Assembly (NCBI GenBank): GCA_039199225.1
Contig: JBCCSZ010000048.1
Location: 1-31,162 of the forward strand
Length of the DNA: 31,162 bases
From: JBCCSZ01 sp039199225
Lineage (GTDB): Bacteria; Bacteroidota; Bacteroidia; Chitinophagales; Saprospiraceae
Reading direction: 5' to 3'
The notes beneath the pieces were generated by a model. That model was not told where the DNA came from and searched no databases. It was given only the letters and a program-made list of their open reading frames with translations. Each line of letters begins with the position of its first letter. The stretch's first letter is position 1. The translations under genes were made by a program, and so were the position numbers. Positions 8,116-20,100 of this stretch are shown piece after piece.

Positions 8116-11100
8116 TACCGCCGTGATGGCCAGTCGACCGAAATCTATCGCTTCTAAATGCCCGAGTTCGGCTGCCAATTTCAGGCTAAACTCGGATAGG
8201 AAATTGTGCTTAAAATAAGACTTCCAACGACTGGCTGCCGCCGAATTAATTTTCTGATGCCTGTGGAATTTTACATCACCAATCATTCTGGACTCTTCGT
8301 GTACCCCATCGGTCATACGAGTCTCTCCTTGCTTGTAGACCTCTAGCATCTCTGGCTTGAAGTCGATGCCAATGGCTTCACAAAGAGCAGCAATGGTCGC
8401 CTCGGGCTCTTGCACCATGTCTTCGTAACGCAATTCGAACTGCCGATCCGCTGGAATATTTTGAAGGAAGTTTTGAATGTTGTCGTGACTAACGGCCCAG
8501 GACAACTCTGCCAATTCCCGTCTGGAAAAATCATTGTCGTGGCGGAATATCTGCTCCATTTTCGCTTCCTCAAAAGAGCGAATCATGCCAAATGGATTAC
8601 GCGTCAGGTGGATGAAAAAAGGCGCGTCAAAAGCTGCCTCGGCCCGCTCTAAAGTAGCCCGATCCAAAGCATAGTTCGGACTTTTATCCACGAGCAATCT
8701 TCCTTTTAGTCGATCTTGTAGCCATTGGTACATCTCAGTTGCAGAGACCCTTTTTTCGACCATCTCCTCGACGATGGCTTTGGCCGCATCCCCATCACAG
8801 TTTTCAATTTCCATGATGGCACGTAGGAGTCCTTCGGAGAAAAAGCTCTGCGAACCAGACAGGACTTCGGCCCGCTCTGCCATATCACCAAAGGAAAGAA
8901 GCTCCAATTCTGGTGGGGCAAACAAAATCGGATGGCCTGCCAGGATGACTCGTAATAGGGTCGAACCGGAGCGCGGTGGTGATAGAACGAAAATGCACCT
9001 AGGGTTGGCCCCTACCTTGTCTGTAGAAGCATCGACTGGAGGAATCAGAGAGCGGAAAGTGCGAATCGCTTCTGCATCAACTTCACTTCTTTGCTTGGCC
9101 TCCGTGTGCCGCAACCTCGTGGCCAAACCTTCTATGGTCGGACTCTCAAAGATGGCCGCCACATGAACGATTTCATCTAGCCAATCTTGAATCTGGTTGA
9201 TGATCCGGATGGCTCGAATGGAGTTTCCGCCCAGTTCAAAGAAATTATCCTGTACACCAATCCGTTCCAAATCCAGCACATCCTGCCAAATTTTGACCAA
9301 GCCTCTTTCCATCTCATCTCGAGCTGCGACATAGGTATTTTGAAGTTGCTGCATACCAGGCATTGGCAATGCCTTCCGATCAATCTTACCATTGTGGTTC
9401 AACTGGAATTGATCGATTTCCAACAGATGAGATGGCAGCATGTATTCCGGTAGTCTTTCTTGCAACCACGCGCCCAGGTCCACTTCCATCGCAGCTGGCT
9501 TTAAGCAGTACCAGCCGATGAGGTAGCGTTCTGCTTCTGCGCCTTCCTTGGCCATTACCAGTGCCTGGTCGACCGCCGGATGGGCTTCTATCTGGTTTTG
9601 TATTTCACCCAACTCGATCCGGAAGCCCCGAATCTTTACTTGCTGGTCGATTCGTCCAAGGTACTCTAAATCAGCACCCGGGAGGTAGCGTCCCAAGTCA
9701 CCGGAACGATAGATTTTCTTGTTGTCTTTAAAAGGATGGGCAACAAATTTTTCAGCTGTCAGTGCCTCCCTTTGCCAATAATCAACCGCTAGTCCTTCGC
9801 CGCCGACACACAGTTCTCCTGCCACGCCGATTGGTAGCAATTGCATGTATTGATCCATGACCAATACAGAAAGGGTCGGGATTGGTCCACCGATGTTGCT
9901 TCGGCCACTGGTCATTTCGGCTGCTCCAATCTTCTTGAATGTGACATGCACCGTTGTCTCTGTGATACCATACATATTGATCATCTCGACGCTGGGGAAG
10001 GCTGCTTGCCAATTCGTTAATTTGGTAGGAGACAATGCCTCACCTCCAAAGATGACATAGCGCAAATGGAATTTTGAAAGATCGACTTTTAGGCTGGCTG
10101 ACATCAAGCTGTAAAAGTAGCCGGGGGTGCTGTTCAAGACGCTTACTTGCTCTTCCTGCAATAGAGTCACGTAGGCCACTGGGTCTTTTGCCACTGCCGT
10201 TGGTACTATGACCAACTTGCCGCCATACAACAAAGCACCAAATAGCTCCCACACGGAAAAGTCGAAGGAGAAAGAGTGAAAAGCTGTCCAGGTATCTTTT
10301 TCTGAAAAGTCAAATAAAACCTCTTCGTTGAACAACAGGCGAACAACGTTCCGGTGGGTAATTCGAACGCCCTTCGGCCGACCAGTCGAACCGGAAGTAT
10401 AGATCATGTAAGCAACCGTATCCGGACTGGCGGACTTGGCTACGGGCGCCATTGAGGCACTATCAAATTCGCTAGACCCCAGGTCTACCAACTGTGGCGT
10501 ATGGCCGTTTTGTCCAACATCAACCAGCGATTCATAGCCGTCGACGATCAAGCCTTTCACTGTCGCATCCTGCATCATCATTTGCTTGCGATCAGATGGG
10601 TAACTTGGATCGATGGGTACATAGGTCGCGCCAACTTTGAGGACACCCAGAATGGCAGCGACAAAGTTCGTAGATCGTTCCAGCGAAATGGCAACATGAT
10701 CACCCGCTTGGATGCCTTTGGCCATCAGGCAATTGGCTACTTGGTTAGAAGTTTGATCCAATTGGCGATAAGTTAGGCGATTTCGACCATTCACCACCGC
10801 CTCTTTAGCTGGATGAGCTTTCACCATTCGATCAAAGACGCTTGTAATGGTATCTTCTTTTGGAAAAGCAAGCTGACTGAAGTCAAAGCGGGCTAATATT
10901 TCTTTTTGTTGGTCGGCAGGAAGCAATCCAACCTCCGATAGTTTTTGCTCGGCAGATGCAACCATCGTATGGGCCAAATGCTTGAACTGAAGACCCAAGC
11001 TTTCGATCTGTCCATCGGCATAAATGGATTTGTTGAAGACAAAGCGCAAGGCCAGTTGTTCGCCCGGTACAACCACCAAGGCCAAATCGTAATTGTTACG

Positions 11101-14100
11101 ACCGTAGAAATCAGCGCCGTTGACTTGGAACCCAAGCTCGTCTGCCGTATCGCGCTCCTGCCCCGGATCGACCGGGAAGTTTTCGAAGACCAAGATATGA
11201 TCTACCAAATCGTGCTTCAGTGGACTGTAGGATTGGATTTCTGACAAAGGCAAATAACCGTTTTGACTGGCTTCTGCATATCGCTCACGCAACTGTGTCA
11301 ACAAGCCGGAAAAGCTCGTTTGGCCATCAGCCTGAACGCGAATCGGAATGGTATTGATAAACAAGCCGACCATATCCGAACTGCCTTGTAATTCTGGCGG
11401 ACGACCTGAGACCACAGCACCAAAAACAACATCCTCTCTCCGATTGTGACGTTGCAAAATGACCGTCCAAATGGCCTGCACCACATGGTTCAAAGTGACG
11501 CCCTGCTCCTGGGCCAAAGCTGAGAGCGCCCGGCTCAAATTGGCATCGAGGTATTTAATGTATTCACCTTGCACAAAATCAGAAGCTGATGAAAGGGTAT
11601 GCAATCCTTGAATGCCCGTTTTTTCTTCAAAGTCTGAAAGCGACCTTTTCCAGTAGTTCTTCGCCTCGGTCTCATCCCATTCTTGCAACCAATCCACATA
11701 GCGATCAAATTGTAGGACCGGAGCCAATTCAGCTGTTGCATCGCTTTTGAAAGCTTTGTAGGAAAGGAATATTTCTTCGATGATGGTCCCCATACACCAA
11801 CCATCCATCAAAATGTGGTGGTGGCTCCAAATCAACTGCCAACTTTCATCTGCCGTTTGAAGCAGGATCACCCGCATCAAAGCATCTGTTTTCAAATCAA
11901 ATCCTCTGTCTGTATCGCGTTGTTTTTCTGCTTCCAAGGCAGTTTGCTGGGCAGCAGCATCCAGGGAACGAAGGTCTTTCACTTCCAGTTCAATGGGCCG
12001 CGACTTATAGACAACTTGCCGCGATTTGCGCAATCCACGATGGAAGAAGGCCGTCCGAAGAATATCGTATCGATCGATCACTTGGTTGAACGCTGCCTCC
12101 AATGATTTAGGGTTCAACTGACCGCTGATGTCCAAGGTAAACTGTTGAAAATAAGCCTGACCACTTCCGTCAAAAAGCGTATGGAAAAGCATGCCTTCCT
12201 GCATAGGGGTCAGTGGAAATATTTTCTCAATGGCTGTAGAAGATTCCGCCTGAATCATTGCAAGCTCTTCCAGCGATAGGTCGGTATCTCCAAAGTCAGC
12301 AGGTGTAAAGCGGGTGGTCTTTAGCTGTCGACAATGTGCAATCAGCGCCAGCAAATATTCCTCAAAACGCCCCATAAAAGCTTCCAAATATGCTGGTGCA
12401 AACGCCTCCCGATGGTAATCTAAAACCACCTTTAATTGCCCTTGTAAAACCAATCCGTTGATGTTCAGTGCATATTCTCGATCGGTTTGCGCTCCGGAGC
12501 TGGGTCCGTGTTCACAAGGCGACATTTGGATGGCACCCTCTTGAAGGTCTTCGTCAAACTGGCCGAGGTAATTGAACAGTATTTGTGGATGTACATCTTT
12601 TGTAAAAGCCTTTCGCATGTACTTCAGGATACCATAGCCAATTCCTTTTTTCGGTACGGCGCGCAGTGCTTCCTTGATGGAGCGAATGTGATGGGAAATG
12701 TCTTCGCCTTTTTTCAGCGATAGTACGAAGGGAAATTCCGATGTAAACCATCCGACCGTGCGGCTGATGTCAACATCTTCCAGAATCGCTTCGCGTCCAT
12801 GGCCTTCCAGACAAATCCGGAAGCTGTATTCGCCGGTTCGAGCCTGCAGGGCCAAGGCCAGAGCCGTCAACAGCAGGTCGTTGATCTCTGTATTGTATGC
12901 CTGTTGTGTTTCTCGCAGTAGGGCCGCCGTTGTTTCGCGACTTAGTTCGAAAGACAACTCTCGGGCATCTTCCTGAAAATTGGTTTTAGGCTGAGCTGTA
13001 CTTTTCAGTTGTGCCACTGGCAGCTCGACCTGCTTTTGCCAATAAGGAATTTCACGAGCCAGTTTGGTACTTTGGGCGTAATTTTCAAGTCCTCTGGCCC
13101 AATGCTGAAATGAATGTGTTTTTGCTGGTAACTCGACCTCTGAAATGACTTCTTGCGATTCGTAGAGGCTGTTAAAATCTTCCAGTAAAATTCGCCAGGA
13201 GACACCATCGACGACGAGGTGATGAACAGCAATCAATAGATGGTCTCCATTTTCGGTGTGAAATATGGCCAAGGCAGATAGCGGTCCATTTTCCAAAGAT
13301 AGGCTCGCTTGGATGCTTTCAGCCAATTTCGGAATTTCGATCGCTTCATTTGCTCCTCCAATATCAAAAGTCTTTAGACTCATATGCTGACCTGCCAGCC
13401 CCTCGTTGTACTGCGTCCAATTTTGATCCTTGTATTCAAAGCGCATTCTCAAGGCGTCGTGTTGTTCTAGCAGGCGCATCCAGCAAGCTTCGACCCGCTC
13501 GGCATCAAAGCCGTCCTTGCGCAGCAGCATCACACTTTGATTGTAGTGGTGACGTTGCTGGTGGTTTAGATGGAAGAATGTGTGCTGAATTGGCGTCAGT
13601 GGCAATGCACCAACGACCGTCCCTTGCGCTATCTGTAAGTTTTGTGTCGTCAACAGGCTGCTCAGTGCGCGGATGGTGGGTTGGCGAAACAAATCGCGAA
13701 TGTCCAACTTCAATTGGTATTGATAGAGCTTTGCCGTCAGTTGAATGGCTTTGATGGAATCACCACCAAGGAAAAACCAATTGTCGGTAGTACTGACGCG
13801 CTCCACACCCAGGATATTCTGCCACAGATCGACCAGAATTTGTTCTTTCTCATTATCCGCCTCATGGAATTCCGAACGCGATTGCATTTCTGGTTTTGGC
13901 AAAGCCTTTCGATCCAATTTACCGTTGACACTCAAAGGAAAAGCATCTACATGTACAAAGCGAGACGGGATCATAAACGCTGGCAACAACTTCGTCAATG
14001 CCTGTTGCAAGTCGCTCTCCGCCAAGGTGCTTTCTGCCAAATACCATCCACAGAGATATTTGTTCTCCCCCTCTTCTACCGTCCAAACAACCGCATCTTG

Positions 14101-17100
14101 CACATCATCCAGTCCAGCAAGGGCCACTTCCACTTCTCCCAATTCGATCCGATAGCCCCGAACCTTGACTTGGTTGTCCAATCTACCCAAAAACTCCAAT
14201 TCACCATCCGACCGCCAACGAGCGTGATCTCCCGTTCGATACATGATCGTATCCGGATAAAAGGGATCGACCAGGAAGCGCGCAGCGGTCAAGCTTTCCC
14301 GACCCGCATAGCCACGAGCTACGCCAGCGCCGGCAATGTACAATTCACCAGGGATGCCGATGGGCGCCAACCTTTGCTGCCCATCCAGAACGTAATAACG
14401 GATGTTGGCAAGTGGTTTTCCAACCGGCACCAACAAAGACAAAGTATCATCGGAGTTTAAATCTGGTTCGTAAAAACCCGAATCAATCGTCGCCTCTGTA
14501 ACACCATAACTATTGACGATGCGCATCTGATCGCCAAAGCGCGATTGCAGTCGATTGAAGGCTTGAGGTGAGCAGGTATCTGAACCCAGAATTAACAATT
14601 TTAGGCAGTCGAATGGAATGTTGTTTTCGTATACAAAATCCATCAAGGGAACAATCAAGCCAGGCGTGGCTTCGAAAATATTGACCTCGTGTTCTTTGAT
14701 CAAAGAGGATAAGGCCAAGGGGTCCAGCCGTACATCCTCCGGGCAAATCACCATTTTCCCACCATTCAACAGAGCGCGAAGAATGTCCCCCACAAATACG
14801 TCGAAGGAGAAACTCGCCATTTGCAACAGACAGACATCCATTTCTGGCAAGGCGTAGGATTCCCGAAGGCCCATCGCCAGGTTGACCAAGCTGTGGTGTT
14901 CTACCATTACACCTTTCGGTCTTCCAGTGGAACCAGAAGTGTAAATCTGATAGGCCAAATTATTGGGGCCGGCATGAGGGGATAAATTGCTGGTGTTTTT
15001 GCTCAGCGTGTCTTCGACCAGCACAAGCGTACGGTCGGTGACTGGCTGGCAGAAAGCTTCGGTCAATAGGAGCTTCGCATCACTATCTTCCAACATATAT
15101 TGAATTCGGCTATCTGGATACGATGGATCGATCGGTACAAAAGCAGCTCCCGCTTTCCATACGGCCAAGACAGATGCAATCATCCATTCATTTCTTCCAA
15201 GCATCAAAGCGACGCGATCTTCAGCCTGCAATGCGTGTTCCTCCCGCAGGTAATGTGCCATCCGATTGGCCAAGCCGTTGAGCGCACCATAGGTCAGCTT
15301 GCGATCACCTATCTGCAGAGCAACCTTTGCGGGCTGCGCTGCCACCACAGCTTCGAAGCAAGCATGTACAGTCCTGTCTAAATTGTACTCGCGAATGTTG
15401 TCATTGAATTGACGCAAAAGCTTGGCTTCCTCTGGACTGGTCATCGACAAATCGCTGATTCGAGATTCAGGCTCCGTCAAGACTTGTTTCATTAGTGTTT
15501 CCAAATGCTTGAAAACCCGCTCCATCCGATCTTTTTTGAAGAGTGCCGTATTGTACTCCAAAGCCAAATGCAACGACTCCTCTACCTGCACGAAGGAAAA
15601 CGTCAGATCAAAATTGCTGATGGGCGCATCCGTAAAAAAGCGTTCTGCTTTGAGACCACTGAGGTCCAGCGCCTCTTTGGGGTTGTTTTGCAAAATGACC
15701 ATGACATCAAAGAGCGGATTGCGGCTCAAATCTCTGGCCAAGTCCAGCTCAGTCACCAACTTATCGAAGGGATAAGTTTGATAATCCAATGCTTTGGTAA
15801 CAGTTTGTCGGACCTTGGACAACAGGTCTGTAAAATGCTCAAGTGGATGGATGGATTGTCGGATGGCAATGGTATTGATGTACAATCCGATTTGCGATTC
15901 CAAGTCGGGATGCATCCGGCCGGCCACTGGCGAGCCCGTAATAATATCGTCCTGTCCACTGTACTTGTGCAGCAATACATGTACGATGGTCAGCAGTGCC
16001 ATGTAGGTACTTACCTGCTCGCTGCGACACAGCTTTTCAAGCTGGGCTGTAACTTCTTTGTCGAAGCTAAAATTGAGTGTATGCCCTTCGCTACCAGCAA
16101 TAGCAGGGCGCGGAAAATCAGCCGGCAGCTGCAAGGCTGGAATGCTTCCTTGGAATTGCTCGTGCCAAAAGGAGCGTGCCGTACCGAAGGTATCAGAGTC
16201 CAGCAGTTCATTGTGCCATCCAGCATAATCTTTGTACTGCAAGACCAATTCGGATTGCCCCAAGACCTGTCCATCGATGGCTGCATTGTAAAAATGCATC
16301 AGGTCTTTGACCAACACTTGCATAGACCAACCATCGCTGATGATGTGGTGCATATTTAACATCAGCACATGGTCGTTTTCAAAAACTTTGAGTAAGGCCA
16401 CCCGAAGCAGAGGCCCCTTTTCGAGATCAAAAGAGGTGGTGGCATCTTTGTATACATAGTCAAAAGCAGCTTGAAGGGGATCAACGGCCCTACTCACGTC
16501 TTTTTGCACCAACTGAGTCAGTGGCTTTTCATATATTTTTTGCTTGGGTTCTCCCTGCTCACTTACAAATACGGTGCGCAAACTTTCATGTCGCAAGCTC
16601 AGGTTGTGGAGTGCCGTTTGTAAAGCTTGCAGCTCAAAGACACCCTTCAGTCGCACCGCTCGGGGTATGTTGTAAGCAATCTTATCTTCATCGATTTGAT
16701 CCAAGACCCACATCCTTCTTTGTGCATGAGATAGTGGATACAAATCTGCTTTGGCAATCCTTGGAATGGCTTCCAATGCTCGGTTTTCCCGCTGCGCCAT
16801 CCGCAACAACAAGTCTTGAATTCTGGGCTGCGCAAACAAATCCTGCAAGGTCACCTTGCTTCCCATCTGTCGCTGAATGCGCGCCATCATTTGAGTCGCA
16901 TTGAGGCTGTGTCCACCCAACTCAAAAAAGTTGTCGCTCATTCCGACTTTCTCCACTTGTAAAACATCAGACCAAATGGCAGCCATTTGCTTTTCCTCCG
17001 GTGTCTGTGGCGCAATGTATTTTCTTCCAGAAGCCAGCAGCTCGGCGGTCATCGTACCCAGGGCAAGGCGATTAATTTTACCATTCGAATTCAGTGGCAA

Positions 17101-20100
17101 AGCCTCCAAGCGATGGTAACGCACTGGATGCATATAATCCGGCAGAAGGGCTTCTAGGTGTGTTCTAACCAGCTTGACAGTCAGCTCGTCCTGTCCGACC
17201 AAATAGGCATACAAGGCAGCCTCTCCCCCATTGTCGCGAACAAGCACCACCGCCTCGTCGATCATTGGATGCTTCAGCAGTGCATGTTCTACTTCAGACA
17301 GCTCAATTCGAATGCCTCGAATCTTCACTTGCTGGTCTGAACGGCCGATGTACTGAATATTTCCATCCGGCAACCAGCGCCCAATGTCGCCGGTTCGGAA
17401 CATTTTGGCAGAAGGAATAAAGCAATCGTCGAGAAACTTTTCTTCCGTCAAAGCTTCCTCTCGCCAATAACCCAATCCGACCGATGACCCAGAAATAAAT
17501 ATTTCTCCGGTCTGGCTCATCGGCACTGGATTTTTATCGGCATCCAAAATGTAAATGCGGGTATTCCGAAGGGGTTTACCGATGTAAATTTCCGGAGAGT
17601 TGGAGAACAATTCAAAATAAGTGGACAGCGCCGTACACTCTGAATTTCCATAAATATTGAAAACTGGAAAGTCAAATTGATAGTGGGTTTTCAATGCTTC
17701 GCCACTCAGGATCAAAGCTTTCAAGGAATGGAAAGTATCCTTCGGCAACTGTTCCAACATCGCTGCAAAGACCGAAGGGACAAACTGTACGATGGTCGCT
17801 TCAATTTCTTTGAGCCAACGCCCCAATTCTTCGAAATCTTTGGCAATCCCATCTTCTGGACGCAAGTACACCGTCGACTGCCCGGTGGTGAGCGGCATGG
17901 TCAATTCGACCAGCGTATCTCCAAAACTGATGGTCGTCTTTTGTGGCAACACATCATGCGGACCAAAAGAGAAGTGGTCTGCAAACCATGTATTTAGGTT
18001 GAGGAGGTTTTCGTGGCTCAGCAGTACGCCCTTTGGATTTCCTTGAGAGCCTGAAGTATATTGTAGAAACGCAACATCCTGTAGCTGTCCGGCATCCTTT
18101 GGATTTTCCGTAGAACAAGCATCTAAACGAATGTCCTTCCAATGAAGCTCAAACCCCTTGGCATCTAAATCGTAAACCGGTAAGTTGTGTACGACAAAAC
18201 GAGCTTCTGTGTTGGAGGCGATGAAAGAGCGACGTGCCTTTGGCAAAACAGGGTCCAAGAGGGCAACAGCTGCTCGGCACTTGAAGGCCGCCCAGAGCGC
18301 CAGCGGCAGCTCCAAAGAGGAATGCATACACAGCACCAGTTTATCGCCAGCCCGCAAGTTCATAGCCGTTTGCCAGTAATCTGCCAATTGATTGGCGCGG
18401 GCGTTCAATTCGGCATAAGTAACTTTTTGATCGTGGAAAACAAGAGCAATCTTATTCGGATTGGCCTGCGCATTTCGAGCCATTAAAGCCTGCAAAGAAG
18501 TTGTCTCAACCAGCGGCTCAAAAGCTGGATTAAAATGTTCCAACACCTCGTCCAGGGCAGTTTCCGGCAGCAGTCCGACGGCAGCATGCGGAGCTTGTAG
18601 GTCACTGCACATTTGCGCCATAACAGCATTGTAAATGCCCGCTAAGGTTCGCATCTGACCAGCAGACAATAAGCCTGCATCGTAGTGCAACTGAACGTTG
18701 ATGGTATTTTCTACTGCATCCATGTCAAAGCTGGACACTAGGCCAAAGTTGTTTTGCTCGAAGCCTGTGGAGTCCAATACTTCCAACTCTTCTACTCCTC
18801 TTATTTTTTGGTAGGTATGAAAATGGGTAAAATTAAACAGCGTATCAAAGAGTGGATTGATGTCTAAATCCTGCTGAATCTTCGCCAAGGGATAACGGCG
18901 GTGTTGCAACATTTCCTTTTCAATCTCGAAAGTTGCTTGGATCAATTCCGCCCAATTTCCTTGATCCATTTTTTGCCGAAAGGGCAAAGCATTCAAAAAT
19001 AAGCCCAGCGTTTGTTCACTCGCCTTCCCCTCGGGCCGACCATTGGTGACAATGCCTGTCAGCACATCCTTTTGACCTGTAAAAACAGACAGTGCCTTCA
19101 AGTGAACGCTCATCAGAACACTCTTAAATGGAATGGACAGTTGCTTGGAAATTTGCTGTAGCTCTTTTGATCTTTCGGCAGAGACCTGCAGCTTTTCGAT
19201 GCCCAAGGCTCCTTTCTGACCCAAATAGCGGGCCGGCAGCTGTGGCAATCGGTTGATGGCAGCATCTTTTAAGAATTGCGACCAGAATTCCTTTTGAACA
19301 GCCGATTTTTGAGCTGCATTTTCCAGCGCAACGTATTTTCTAAAAGGCGCAGCAGCAAGCTTATTGGAAAGTGGCTTTTCATTCAGTAGAGCAAAATAGT
19401 TTTGAAAAAGCTCTGTGAACAAGCTGGCAACGCTCCAACCATCGAGGATGGCATGATGGCATCCAATCGTAATACTGAAACGATCTGCCCCGCGACGATG
19501 AACCCACAGATGAAAAAGGGGTGCCTTTTCCATTTCAAAATCGTTCCGGCTCTCGGTTTGAATAAAAGCAGCCAGAAGACGGTCTTGCTCGTTCTCTGAA
19601 TATTGCCGCCAATCGCGGAAGCTCAAAGGCGTTTCGATGCTTGGGTAGACCAACTGCAAAGGTTCTGAAAAGCCATCCATCACAAAGGCCGTCCGGAGAA
19701 TTTCATGTCGGGCCGTCAGCTGGTCGACCGCTTTTTGAAAAGCTGCTTCGTTGTAAGTGGCTTTCAAATAAAAAGAACCCAAATCGTGGTACAGCTGAGA
19801 GGCTGGATGGTAAAGGCTGTGAAAACACATTCCGGCCTGCAACATCGTCAGCGGATAGGCATCGACCAATCCATCTGGCAACAACTGGCGATCTGCCTGT
19901 TTCAATAAGGCAAAGGGCGCAATTTCCAAATCCACCGCTTCCACCTTGGCATCGGCCTGTTCCTGTGCTGCTTGCTTGTTCAAAGCCTTTAGCAAAGCGC
20001 GGACCGTCGGATATTCAAACAACCGTCCGATGTCCACGGAAAAGCCGGCTTCTCTGGACTTTTGAACCAAGGGGATGCTTCGGATGGAATCCCCTCCTAA

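Noticed and set aside
8149..9015. The ST domain as a separate gene joined by sequencing or assembly error
   Set aside because: The frame is continuous through PCP4, linker, ST and C5, the linkers are of normal length, and all motifs are intact.
13642..16359. Two long plus-strand open frames (272 and 284 residues) opposite module 3
   Set aside because: Both are antisense to intact Orn-module domains and look like composition artefacts.
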